A stretch of 64,000 bases of DNA from Pseudonocardia sediminis. Its GTDB lineage: Bacteria > Actinomycetota > Actinomycetes > Mycobacteriales > Pseudonocardiaceae. A model generated the notes under the pieces. It had not been told where the DNA came from and made no database searches. It was given only the letters and a program-made list of their open reading frames with translations. The position numbers and the translations under genes were made by a program. Shown here one piece after another: positions 36,068 to 43,494 of the stretch. Positions within the stretch are counted from its first letter, which is position 1; the number at the start of each line of letters is the position of its first letter. Location: positions 4,090,001 through 4,154,000 of the forward strand of contig NZ_SHKL01000001.1 in assembly GCF_004217185.1 (NCBI RefSeq), in the 5' to 3' direction.

Positions 36068-36493
36068 TCACCCGAAGATCGGGCTCTTCAGCCAGGTCAG
36101 CTGCTCCAGCCCGACCCAGCCGGCGACGAGGTAGAACGCGCCGAGGAGGTAGAGCGTCGCCAGGACGATCAGGCCGGTCATGCCGAGCACGAGCGGGCGT
36201 ACGAACGTGCTCTGACGGCCGAGCCAGGCCGTCCAGGCGTTGTACTTCCCGCGGGCGTAGGTGAGCGTCCGGCGGGCCCAGGCGAACTCGGTGGCCAGGA
36301 TCCCGAGGCCGGCGAACACGATCAGCCAGCCGGGCCCCGGGTATGGGATCGCGATGATCCCGGCGATGAGGACGATCGTCCCGATGACGCCGATGACGAT
36401 GCGGTAGGTGAGCCGCATGGTCGGGTTGGCGTCGATCCGGGAGCGGAAGCCGCGCAGGCCGCCACCTGCCCTGCGCACCTTCGTGTCGCTCAT
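36068..36493 (-). CDS. TIGR02611 family membrane protein
   Basis: A 141-aa protein with two paired hydrophobic segments (about residues 30-62 and 98-125). The IPYPGPGWLIVFAGLGILA stretch is the signature of the TIGR02611/PGPGW family of actinobacterial membrane proteins, function unknown. It lies three bases after the anti-sigma gene on the same strand and near an SsgA-family gene; as I recall, a TIGR02611 gene next to ssgB also occurs in Streptomyces, so the association looks old. Confidence 0.85.
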   Translation of the reverse strand: MSDTKVRRAGGGLRGFRSRIDANPTMRLTYRIVIGVIGTIVLIAGIIAIPYPGPGWLIVFAGLGILATEFAWARRTLTYARGKYNAWTAWLGRQSTFVRPLVLGMTGLIVLATLYLLGAFYLVAGWVGLEQLTWLKSPIFG

Positions 36494-36495
36494 GC

Positions 36496-37374
36496 TCAGG
36501 TCTCCACTTGTCCCAGGGCCTTGATGTCGGTCGGGGTGGTCGGCGCCTGACGGCCCGGCTCGAGAGAGATCGCGTACGTGCCGAACGAGCCACCCGAGGG
36601 TGAGGGTACCGAAATCGGGCTACCCGGGGTCGGCTGCACGTCGAACGTCCCGATCGGCTGCGGCGCACCGCTTCCGTTCAGGCCCCAGAGCACGTAGGTC
36701 TGGTCGTCGACCGAGTTCGGCGACAGCCCGACGCTGATCACGCTGCGCTGTCCGTCGTGCACCATGACGGCCGCGACCGGCTGTGCGTTCGGGACGTCCG
36801 GCGACAGGAACGCGTGCGTCGTGCCCGGACGGTCCATCTGCGCGACCGTCTCGAAGATGTTCTGTGCCTGGGCCAGGCTCGCGTCGCGCTCCGAACGCAT
36901 CTGCTGGGCGTATTCGATCACGGCTCCCCCACCGGCCAGCACCGCGACCACGGCCACGGCGGCGACGAGCAACCGTCCGCGACGACGGGACACCCCCGGC
37001 CGCGCGGGCCGTCCCGCCGGGCGGTCGGACACGGGTCCTCGCTGCGGCTGCGGGGCGCGGTGACGCGGACCGTCCGAACCCTGCGCCTGCACCCGGGACG
37101 GCTCGGCGCGGGGGACGACGGTGTGCTCCTGCGGCGTCTGCGCCGCGAGCTCCACGATCGACGCGCGCAGCCGCGGCGGCGGGTCACGCTGCTCGACCGC
37201 CGTGGCGAGACCGGTGGTCACCTCGGCGACGTCGGCCGCGATCTGACGGCAGTCCGCGCACGAGCCCAAGTGCTCGACGGCGGCCATCTCCTCGTCGGGC
37301 TCCAGCGAGTGCAGGGCCCAGCCCACGACCTGTTCGCTCATCGCACAGGACCCCCTCTCCATCTCCTCGCTCAT
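36496..37374 (-). CDS. RskA-like anti-sigma factor, zinc-binding, single-pass membrane protein
   Basis: A 292-aa membrane anti-sigma factor. The zinc-binding anti-sigma motif H35-x3-C39-x2-C42 (HLGSCADC) lies in the cytoplasmic domain, followed by a Pro/Arg-rich linker, one membrane helix (LLVAAVAVVAVLAGGGAVIE, about residues 141-160) and an extracytoplasmic RskA-type domain (QTYVLWGLNGSGAPQPIGTF). It would hold the adjacent sigma factor at the membrane until proteolysis. Start: ATG sharing ATGA with the sigma stop; an ATG at 37341 is an alternative. TIGR02611 follows after three bases. Confidence 0.88.
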   Translation of the reverse strand: MSEEMERGSCAMSEQVVGWALHSLEPDEEMAAVEHLGSCADCRQIAADVAEVTTGLATAVEQRDPPPRLRASIVELAAQTPQEHTVVPRAEPSRVQAQGSDGPRHRAPQPQRGPVSDRPAGRPARPGVSRRRGRLLVAAVAVVAVLAGGGAVIEYAQQMRSERDASLAQAQNIFETVAQMDRPGTTHAFLSPDVPNAQPVAAVMVHDGQRSVISVGLSPNSVDDQTYVLWGLNGSGAPQPIGTFDVQPTPGSPISVPSPSGGSFGTYAISLEPGRQAPTTPTDIKALGQVET

Positions 37375-38048
37375 GACATTCCCCCCGCGAGATCGCCGGC
37401 GAAGTCCCCGACCAGTGGACCGAGAAGGTTCCGCAGCCGTGCGACCCCGGTGAACATGCGTGACTTCACCGTGCCCAGCGGGACGCCGGTCAGTGCTGCG
37501 ACCTCCCGCTGTGTGTATCCCCCGTAGTACGCCAGCGCGAGAACGTGACGCTGCTCGGCGGGCAGCCGCCCGAGCGCGTCGCGGACCTGCCCGGCGACCA
37601 GTGAGCCGATCGCGTCCTCGTCGGCACCGGGGCCGGGCGGGGCCGACCACTCCTCGCCGTCGTCCGAGGCCGGGACCGTGCGGCGGCGGATGGCGCTCTC
37701 GCGCCGCACCGCGTCCACCGACTTGTGGTGCACCAGGGTCAGGAGCCAGGTGCCGAACTTGCCCTTGGCGGGGTCGAACTTGCTCGGATCGCGCCAGAAC
37801 GCGAGGAAGGCCTCCTGGACGACGTCCTCGGCCAGACCGTCGTCGGCGCAGATGCGCCGCGCCAGGGAGTAGGCCGGACGGCCGAACCTGTCGTACAACT
37901 CACCCAGAGCGGTCGAGTCGCCGTCGACGATGCGTTGCGCCAGACGCGCGTCACCGCTGTCGTCCCGGCGGGCAGTCGACCGGCGCACGACACCGTCACG
38001 GCTCTGCCCGGGCTCGGGCAGGTCCGGCGGGTCGGCAGTGCCAGCCAC
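37371..38048 (-). CDS. ECF sigma factor (SigK/SigL-like) paired with anti-sigma factor
   Basis: A 225-aa sigma factor. Region 2 spans about residues 45-115 (LYDRFGRPAYSLARRICAD, EDVVQEAFLAFWR, GTWLLTLVHHKSVDAVRR) and region 4 about 150-205 (LPAEQRHVLALAYYGGYTQR, VPLGTVKSRMFTGVARLR). It resembles the SigK/SigL ECF group controlled by RskA-type anti-sigmas, and the next gene is exactly that, with a 4-base overlap. The GTG at 38048 follows GAGGATT. Divergent from the SsgA-family gene across a palindrome-rich gap. Confidence 0.88.
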   Translation of the reverse strand: MAGTADPPDLPEPGQSRDGVVRRSTARRDDSGDARLAQRIVDGDSTALGELYDRFGRPAYSLARRICADDGLAEDVVQEAFLAFWRDPSKFDPAKGKFGTWLLTLVHHKSVDAVRRESAIRRRTVPASDDGEEWSAPPGPGADEDAIGSLVAGQVRDALGRLPAEQRHVLALAYYGGYTQREVAALTGVPLGTVKSRMFTGVARLRNLLGPLVGDFAGDLAGGMS

Positions 38049-38173
38049 CAGTGGAATCCTCACATCTCGTCTTCGTCGGCGGGGACCGATCGGTTCAGAG
38101 TAGTCGTCCCGGCCGTCGCTGCTCACACTTGCGGACGTCAGCCGCCTCGTTCGGCCGCCTGGCCCAGCGCTGT

Positions 38174-38208
38174 GAGTTACACCGGTGTGACTCGGACGGG
38201 TGTCACAC
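38174..38208. promoter_or_regulatory. overlapping palindromes between sigma factor and ssgA-family genes
   Basis: A 20-base near-perfect palindrome (38174-38193, one mismatched pair) has core CACCGGTG. Its right half, GTGTGAC (38185-38191), also pairs perfectly with GTCACAC (38202-38208). Such GTGT/ACAC arms fit a Crp- or GntR-type operator for the divergent genes. Confidence 0.5.
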
Positions 38209-38307
38209 AACCGTGATCCAGGTTGATGCGTCTCCGACCCGTCACGCCCGGGCCCCCCGCTCGTTTTTCCGATCGACGCCCCACTGCACTGAGAAAGAGG
38301 ATGACCG

Positions 38308-38736
38308 ATGCGCGACGAGACCAAGTCCATTCGTGCGACGGCGATGTTCGAGCTCATCGCTCCGGACGCTCCGGTCGTGCCCGTCAAGGTCGAGCTGTCG
38401 TACTCCAGCCGGGACCCCTACGCCGTCCAGGCGTCGTTCCGCACCGGACACGACACGACCGTCGACTGGGTCTTCGCCCGTGACCTCCTCGCCGACGGCC
38501 TGGTCGACTCCGCCGGCAACGGCGACGTCCGGGTCCAGCCGATGTCGGAGGACCCGAGCCGGATCGAGCTCGAGCTGACCTCCCCGTCCGGGCACGCCCT
38601 GTTCACCACGTCGGCCGCGACGCTGTCCGACTTCCTGGACCGGACCTTCGAGGCCGTCCCGCCGACGAGCGAGTACTCCTGGCTCGACTTCGACGCGGCG
38701 CTGTCGGACCTTCTCGACACCACCGCTCACGACTGA
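38308..38736 (+). CDS. ssgB: SsgA-like (SsgB-type) cell division and sporulation regulator
   Basis: A 142-aa SALP family protein: VELSYSSRDPYAVQASFRTG, VDWVFARDLLADGL, GNGDVRVQPM and SPSGHALFTTSAATLSDFLD are its conserved blocks. SsgB recruits FtsZ to septum sites in sporulating actinomycetes; in non-sporulating relatives it aids division. Length and the lack of extensions fit SsgB best. GAAAGAGG precedes the ATG. Its neighbours, TIGR02611 and an ECF/anti-sigma pair, support the SsgB call. Confidence 0.86.
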   Translation: MRDETKSIRATAMFELIAPDAPVVPVKVELSYSSRDPYAVQASFRTGHDTTVDWVFARDLLADGLVDSAGNGDVRVQPMSEDPSRIELELTSPSGHALFTTSAATLSDFLDRTFEAVPPTSEYSWLDFDAALSDLLDTTAHD

Positions 38737-38747
38737 CCGCAGGACCG

Positions 38748-38795
38748 CCGTCGGGCGAAGATGTCGATCTTCGCAGGTGAGAGAGCATCCGACGG
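38748..38795 (+). terminator. branched terminator-like hairpin after ssgB
   Basis: GCGAAGAT (38755-38762) pairs with ATCTTCGC (38767-38774) around GTCG. The outer arms CCGTCGG (38748-38754) and CCGACGG (38789-38795) close a larger stem. Confidence 0.55.
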
Positions 38796-38888
38796 CGGTT
38801 AAGGGGGGCCGGTTGCAGCCCCCTGGGGCGACTGCGCTAATGTTCTCTCAACGCACCGGGGACATCGAGAACAACATCCGGTGCACAC

Positions 38889-38960
38889 GCGGAAGTGGCG
38901 CAGTGGTAGCGCATCACCTTGCCAAGGTGAGGGTCGCGGGTTCGAATCCCGTCTTCCGCT
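38889..38960 (+). tRNA. tRNA-Gly (anticodon GCC)
   Basis: Acceptor GCGGAAG/CTTCCGC, anticodon stem CACC/GGTG with loop TTGCCAA, and T arm with TTCGAAT. The anticodon is GCC. No CCA is encoded. First of a Gly-Cys-Val cluster. Confidence 0.95.
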
Positions 38961-39038
38961 CGGAGGCTGAAAGTCCGATGATGATCGGTCCCCGAGCCGG
39001 GCCTCCCGATCTGGTCTCTCGCCCACGGGCGAGTTTCC

Positions 39039-39110
39039 GGCGGAGTGGCCGAGTGGCTTAGGCAAGGGCCTGCAAAGCCCTGTACGCGGGTTCGATTCCC
39101 GCCTCCGCCT
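39039..39110 (+). tRNA. tRNA-Cys (anticodon GCA)
   Basis: Acceptor GGCGGAG/CTCCGCC, anticodon stem GGGC/GCCC with loop CTGCAAA giving anticodon GCA, and T loop TTCGATT. No encoded CCA. Only one base separates it from the next tRNA. Confidence 0.95.
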
Positions 39111-39111
39111 C

Positions 39112-39186
<75 letters not shown>

Positions 39187-39188
39187 TC

Positions 39189-39234
39189 AACGCCCTGGTC
39201 AGGGACTCGGACAGAGTCCAACGGCCAGGGCGTT
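39189..39234 (+). terminator. terminator of the tRNA Gly-Cys-Val cluster
   Basis: Outer arms AACGCCCTGG (39189-39198) and CCAGGGCGTT (39225-39234) enclose an inner hairpin GGACTC/GAGTCC (39203-39219), two bases after the tRNA CCA. Confidence 0.7.
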
Positions 39235-39239
39235 CGTCT

Positions 39240-39902
39240 ATGTCGAGACACGGACCGCAACCGTTCCTCCTCGGCCGGCGACCGGATCCACTCTCTCCAG
39301 CCGCGGGACCAGCCTCGGGACATGAGCGAACGGCGAACCTGCGGGAACGTTCACGCCTGGCCGTCCGCGAACAGCTGGAGTACGGCGCCATGCTGCGCGA
39401 CGCGCTCGAGGCCCGTCCGCCGGAGGAGACGGCCCGGCAGGCCGTGGTCGGCGCCGTCGACGCGTTCGTCGAGGCCAACCCGGGGGCGCTCGGCGTCTCG
39501 TCGGTGGTGTTCAGCGCGCCCTCGCTACGGGCCCGGCACATCGTCGAGGCGACCCGGCGGTGGGCCGACGACGGGATCGTCGCCAACTCGCTGATGCCCG
39601 GCGGGATCATGACGAACCTGCAGCGCCACATCCCCGCCGAGACCCGCGCGCGGTCGGCCGAGGTGCCCTCGCTCAAGACGCCGCAGCAGGGTGCGTCGAC
39701 CAGCCTCGTCGCCGCGATCTCCCCCGAGTTCGAGGGAATCGGGGGCCGGTACGTGGAGGACGGCACCGAGGCCGAGGTCATCGACGACGACGTCGAGGTC
39801 GACCCGACGTCGAACGGCGTGCGCCGCTGGGCCCTGGACCCGGCAAGCGCCGCGCGCCTGTGGGACGTCTCGCTGGACGCGGTCGGCGACGCCGGACGCT
39901 GA
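39240..39902 (+). pseudogene. chimeric relic: TetR C-terminal half joined to SDR C-terminal half
   Basis: One open frame joins two unrelated families. The first part (to about 39543) reads like the ligand domain of a TetR regulator (REQLEYGAMLRDALEARPPE, then AVVGAVDAFVEANPGALGV, FSAPSLRARH) but has no helix-turn-helix before it. The second part (VEATRRWADDGIVANSLMPG, then GGIMTNLQRHIPAET) is the last third of a retinol-dehydrogenase-like SDR, without its Rossmann fold or catalytic tyrosine. A deletion around 39540 best explains this. The frame starts inside the tRNA terminator, so expression is doubtful. It lies beside the 3' end of tRNA-Val. Confidence 0.65.
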
Positions 39903-40724
39903 TCAGGAACGGGAGCGGCTGAACCCGCCCTCGCTCTCGATCACCTGCCCGGTGATCCAGCGCGCCTCGTCGGTCGCGAGCCAGGCGATCAGGCGGGCCG
40001 GGTCGTCGGGCTCGCCGAAGCGGCCGAACGGGAACATCGGCGCCATCGCCGCCCACGCGTCGTCGCCGAGGTAGCCGGTGTCGACCGGGCCGGGGTTCAC
40101 CGTGTTGACGCGCAGGCCGCGGTCGGCGAGCTGGTCGGCGATCGTCTCGGTGACGCCGGCGAGCGCGGCCTTGGCGGCGGCGTAGGCGATCTCGCCCGGC
40201 ATCGGGCCACGCCCCTGACCGGACGTCAGGAACGTGACGGAGCCACCCGGACGGCCGTCGTGGGCGCCGGCGAAGGCCTGGGCGAGCAGGATCGACGCCC
40301 GGGTGTTCACCGCCCAGTGCCGGTCCAGCATCTCGGCGGTCAGGGCGCCCAGCGGGCCGTCGTGCCCGGACTGCGCCTGGTTGCAGACCAGCACGTCCAC
40401 GTGGCCCAGCTCGGATGTCGCGTCCGCCACGAGCTGCTCCGGGGCGCCGGGCGCGGCGAGGTCGGCGTGGCCGTGGGCGAGCCGGGCCCCGTCGTCGAGG
40501 TGGGTGCGGACGCTCGCCGCGACCGCGTCGACGTCGTCGGCGCCCCAGTCCTGGTCATGGTCGTGCGGTGCGTAGTGCTGCAGGTAGACGCTCGCGCCGT
40601 AGGCGGCCATGCGGCAGGCGATCGCGTGCCCGATCCCGTCGCGCCGGCTCGCCCCGGTGACCAGGGCGGTCCTGCCCCGCAGGGGGAAGGGGTCGCGGCG
40701 CAGTGATCCCGTCGTCCGTTCCAT
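39903..40724 (-). CDS. SDR family oxidoreductase
   Basis: A 273-aa SDR. The nucleotide-binding region is ALVTGASRRDGIGHAIACRM, an enlarged glycine loop, and NQAQ replaces the usual NNAG. The expected Ser-Tyr-Lys are in FLTSGQGRG and AYAAAKAAL, so the catalytic tyrosine and lysine are present (Y-A-A-A-K). The ending TGQVIESEGGFSRSR is typical of 3-oxoacyl-ACP reductase-like proteins. Substrate unknown. It is divergent from the flavin-binding protein gene at 40818, with a palindrome between. Confidence 0.82.
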   Translation of the reverse strand: MERTTGSLRRDPFPLRGRTALVTGASRRDGIGHAIACRMAAYGASVYLQHYAPHDHDQDWGADDVDAVAASVRTHLDDGARLAHGHADLAAPGAPEQLVADATSELGHVDVLVCNQAQSGHDGPLGALTAEMLDRHWAVNTRASILLAQAFAGAHDGRPGGSVTFLTSGQGRGPMPGEIAYAAAKAALAGVTETIADQLADRGLRVNTVNPGPVDTGYLGDDAWAAMAPMFPFGRFGEPDDPARLIAWLATDEARWITGQVIESEGGFSRSRS

Positions 40725-40777
40725 GTCGCCAGGGTCTACCGGGGTGGGGCGATCACGGTCCAGCGGATTCGCCGACG

Positions 40778-40810
40778 TTGACAGGTTCTGTCAGGGATCG
40801 TTTCTACCGT
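40778..40810 (+). promoter_or_regulatory. promoter and palindrome between SDR and PNPOx-like genes
   Basis: TGACAG (40779-40784) and CTGTCA (40788-40793) form a perfect inverted repeat with a 3-base centre. TTGACA overlaps its left arm. TACCGT (40805-40810) lies seven bases before the ATG at 40818 and fits a leaderless -10; the TTGACA to TACCGT spacing of 21 is long, so the -35 role is uncertain. Confidence 0.5.
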
Positions 40811-40817
40811 TCCGGTC

Positions 40818-41309
40818 ATGGCCACCTGGGACGAGTTCACCACCGGCGCTCCGCGGATCTCCGAGATCTTCCGACGACGGCACGCCGCCACCGGCAACCT
40901 GTGCATGCTCGGCACGCTGCGCTCCGACGGCTTCCCTCGGATCAGCCCGGTGGAGCCGCGGATGTTCGAGGGCGAGCTGTGGATCGTCGGCATGCCCGAC
41001 ACGCTGAAGTTCACCGACCTCGGACGCGACGGGCGGTTCACCCTGCACACCGCCACCGTCGACACGCAGGTCTCCGACGGCGACGCGAAGGTGTGGGGTG
41101 TCGTGCAGAACCGGCAGGACCTCGCCCAGCACGAGCGGTTCGCCCAGGCCCTGTTCGAGGAGTCGGGGTTCGACCTGCGCGGCCAGCGGTTCGACCCGTT
41201 CTACGCCGCGGACATCCACGGCGGGTCGTCGGTCGAGGTCGGCGACGGGCACCTCGACATCACGATCTGGAAGGCCGGCGGGACGGAGCGGGTGGTGCGC
41301 AAGCACTGA
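40818..41309 (+). CDS. pyridoxamine 5'-phosphate oxidase-like (FMN/F420 split-barrel) protein
   Basis: A 163-aa split-barrel protein: NLCMLGTLRSDGFPRISPVE and MFEGELWIVGMPDTLKFTDL with a C-terminal WKAGGTERVV strand. This family binds FMN, F420 or heme and includes reductases and oxidases; the substrate cannot be told. The mRNA appears leaderless. It is divergent from an SDR gene across an operator-like palindrome, so both may share one regulator. Confidence 0.8.
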   Translation: MATWDEFTTGAPRISEIFRRRHAATGNLCMLGTLRSDGFPRISPVEPRMFEGELWIVGMPDTLKFTDLGRDGRFTLHTATVDTQVSDGDAKVWGVVQNRQDLAQHERFAQALFEESGFDLRGQRFDPFYAADIHGGSSVEVGDGHLDITIWKAGGTERVVRKH

Positions 41310-41316
41310 GACCCGG

Positions 41317-41748
41317 TCACGCCGCCGATCCGGGATGACGCCCACGGCCCGGCGAGGTGGTACGACGCCCCGGGCCGCGCAGGTGCATCGGGAGCAGGTA
41401 CGGGTCGAACGAGCGCCCGACCAGCCAGCGCGTCACCTCCTGCACGTCCGACGTGCTGCGGATCGGGCCCACCGGCAGGACGGGCGACGACGGGTCGCGG
41501 CGCTCGTCACAGGGCTGGACGAGCAGCATCATGCCGATCTCGCGCTCGGCACACAGGTGCATCCCGAACGGGCACGCCGCCGTCACCAGGACACCGTGCC
41601 GACTGTCGCGCACGAGCGCACGCAGGCCCTCCACCAGCACCTCGTCCACACCCGGCAGCTCCGCCGCACCCTCGGTGAACCCGTCCGGGAAGTCAGCACA
41701 CCCGCCGCACCGCACGACGGTGAACCCGGCCGGTCCTCGGTCCTGCAC
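41317..41748 (-). CDS. Cys-rich protein, (2Fe-2S) ferredoxin- or metal-binding-like, probably zinc-responsive
   Basis: A 143-aa protein. Early RCGGC gives C14 and C17, and TAACPFGMHLC gives C59 and C66, with a further QPCD. The C-x2-C plus C-x6-C arrangement suggests a metal site, thioredoxin-like [2Fe-2S] or zinc. The start is a GTG with a strong AGGAGG ribosome site; a longer frame would run into the regulatory region. It is divergent from zinc-independent ribosomal protein L31B, with a Zur-like box between, so it likely acts during zinc starvation, for example as a metal carrier. Function is not established. Confidence 0.6.
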   Translation of the reverse strand: MQDRGPAGFTVVRCGGCADFPDGFTEGAAELPGVDEVLVEGLRALVRDSRHGVLVTAACPFGMHLCAEREIGMMLLVQPCDERRDPSSPVLPVGPIRSTSDVQEVTRWLVGRSFDPYLLPMHLRGPGRRTTSPGRGRHPGSAA

Positions 41749-41776
41749 GACGCCTCCTACGCTCACCTGGAAGAAA

Positions 41777-41796
41777 ACAGGAATCATTATCGTTTA
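41777..41796. promoter_or_regulatory. candidate Zur box in the L31B divergon
   Basis: The AT-rich core AATCATTATC (41782-41791) in an otherwise GC-rich gap resembles the actinobacterial Zur site (TGAAAATCATTTTCA type). It lies between rpmE2 and the divergent Cys-rich gene, next to a TAGAGT -10 (41795-41800). Confidence 0.55.
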
Positions 41797-41833
41797 GAGT
41801 GAGCGTAGCAGTCGAGATCGCAGGAGGAGTCCC

Positions 41834-42103
41834 ATGAAGCCCGGCATCCACCCCGAGTACGGCCCCGTCGTCTACCAGGACATGTCCACCGGCGACGCGT
41901 TCCTGACCCGCTCGACCCTCGCCGGGTCGGCACAGCGGTCGCGGGAGACGATCGAGTGGTCGGACGGGAAGACCTATCCCCTGGTGAAGGTCGACATGAC
42001 CTCGGCCTCGCACCCGTTCTGGACCGGCAACGCCCGGGTCCTGGACTCGGCCGGTCAGGTGGAGAAGTTCCGCCGCCGTTACGGGTCGCGTCAGAAGGGC
42101 TGA
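41834..42103 (+). CDS. rpmE2: 50S ribosomal protein L31 type B (zinc-independent)
   Basis: An 89-aa L31[21 protein letters not shown] start, [20 protein letters not shown] core and RVEKF-like end ([11 protein letters not shown]). The CxxC zinc motif of L31A is absent, the hallmark of the paralogue made when zinc is scarce so that ribosomal zinc can be recycled. AGGAGGAG precedes the ATG. A Zur-like site lies just upstream. Confidence 0.95.
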   Translation: MKPGIHPEYGPVVYQDMSTGDAFLTRSTLAGSAQRSRETIEWSDGKTYPLVKVDMTSASHPFWTGNARVLDSAGQVEKFRRRYGSRQKG

Positions 42104-42147
42104 CCGGGAGGTAGCGTCGTCGGAGTCCCGGCGACGAGGAGGTCCAC

Positions 42148-42471
42148 GTGCGCGCTCGCAGGCCGGACCCGGTCGTCGTCACCGACCTGCACGAGCCGCT
42201 GATCGCGGTGCACCGGCGCCAGATCCGGACCCGGCTGGTGATGATGGTCGTCTGGATCATCGGATGGATCGTGGCCGGCTCGCTGTGGCGGCACGGCTAC
42301 CTCGCGACCGGGATCCTGCTGGCCAGCGGCCCCGGGATCTGGATCCTGTGGTGGCTGGTCATGCCGCGGCGGGGAACCGGACGGCGCAGCCCGGTCCCGC
42401 CGCCGCGACGGCGGGAGCTGCCCGGACCGGCAGGTGATCGGCACTCCGGCGGCGATCCGCGACAGCTCTGA
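42148..42471 (+). CDS. small membrane protein, unknown
   Basis: A 107-aa protein with two hydrophobic helices (LVMMVVWIIGWIVAGSLW and YLATGILLASGPGIWILWW) and a Pro/Arg-rich cytoplasmic tail. GAGGAGGT precedes the GTG at ideal spacing. It follows rpmE2 by 44 bases and may be co-transcribed with it. No family recognised. Confidence 0.6.
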   Translation: MRARRPDPVVVTDLHEPLIAVHRRQIRTRLVMMVVWIIGWIVAGSLWRHGYLATGILLASGPGIWILWWLVMPRRGTGRRSPVPPPRRRELPGPAGDRHSGGDPRQL

Positions 42472-42495
42472 CGCGGATCGCAGCCGAACCGGCGA

Positions 42496-43395
42496 TCACC
42501 GCGGGGGCATCGGCAGGATCTGGCGCGGCAGCAGGTCCGGGAAGTGCGTGCCGAGACGCTCGGAGTGCCGCCGCCACTCCCGCGGGTAGCCCAGCGAGGC
42601 CTCGACGAACGGGACGCCGTCCTCGTCGATCGTGCGCGGGATGTGCAGGTGACCGTGGACGACCACGCTCGCCCGGTACCGGACGTGCCAGTCCGCCGTC
42701 GCCGTCGTCCCGCACCAGAGCGCGAACTCCGGGTACCAGAGCGGGTCGCACGGCGTGCGTGTCAGCGGCCAGTGGTTGACCAGCACCGTCGGCAGCGCGG
42801 GGTCGAGCGCGTCCAGGCGGCGGGCGGTCTCGGTGACCCGGGCCGCGCTCCAGGCCTCGCGTGTGTCGTAGGGGTCCGGGTGCAGCAGGTACTCGTCGGT
42901 GCAGACGACGCCGGCGTCGTAGGCGGCGGCGAGACCGTCGGCGGCGGTGTGCGTGCCGGCCGGGAGGAACGAGTAGTCGTAGAGCACGAACAGCGGCGCC
43001 ACCGTGACCGGGCCACCCGGACCGCGCCAGACCGGGAACGGGTCCTCCGGGGTGTGCACGCCGATCTCGCGGCAGCGGCGCACCAGCTCGTCGTAGCGGG
43101 CGACCCCGCGCAGCTGCTCGACGTCCTCGGCGCGGGCGTTCTTGGCCCGCGACCAGAGCTCGTGGTTGCCCGGCACCCAGATCACCTCGGCGAACCGCGA
43201 CCGCAGGTCCCGCAGGGTGGCGGTCACGCTCTCCACCCGCTCGTCGACGTCACCGGCGACGATCAGCCAGTCGCCGGGGTGGCCGGGGGCGATCCCGGCG
43301 GCGATGGCGCGGTTCTCGTCGTGCCGGACGTGCAGGTCGCTGACCGCCAGCAGGCGGGGACCGGGGGGCGGAGTCGGCGATCCGGGGAGCGGCAC
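42496..43395 (-). CDS. metallophosphoesterase
   Basis: A 299-aa calcineurin-like phosphoesterase. The metal-binding motifs appear in order: SDLHVRHDEN (D-x-H), IVAGDVDE (GD), VPGNHELW (GNHE), NHWPL and VVHGHLHIPR (GHxH). Typical substrates are phosphodiesters or phosphoproteins; related actinobacterial genes sit beside phosphopantetheinyl transferases, but none is here. I start at the GTG at 43395, because the ATG further upstream lies in AT-rich DNA that looks like the promoter of the divergent P450. Confidence 0.85.
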   Translation of the reverse strand: MPLPGSPTPPPGPRLLAVSDLHVRHDENRAIAAGIAPGHPGDWLIVAGDVDERVESVTATLRDLRSRFAEVIWVPGNHELWSRAKNARAEDVEQLRGVARYDELVRRCREIGVHTPEDPFPVWRGPGGPVTVAPLFVLYDYSFLPAGTHTAADGLAAAYDAGVVCTDEYLLHPDPYDTREAWSAARVTETARRLDALDPALPTVLVNHWPLTRTPCDPLWYPEFALWCGTTATADWHVRYRASVVVHGHLHIPRTIDEDGVPFVEASLGYPREWRRHSERLGTHFPDLLPRQILPMPPR

Positions 43396-43449
43396 GCGTC
43401 CAGTAGACCTGCCGTTCGACGCCACCCGAAACCGGGGTCGACACCAACT

Positions 43450-43474
43450 TACCGGTAGTAGCATACTCGGAGTA
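43450..43474. promoter_or_regulatory. palindromes in the P450 promoter region
   Basis: TACCGGTA (43450-43457) and TACTCGGAGTA (43464-43474) are two perfect short palindromes in a locally AT-rich gap, 20-45 bases before the P450 start. Shape and place fit TetR-type operators. Confidence 0.4.
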
Positions 43475-43494
43475 CGTCGAGGAGGAGGATGACG

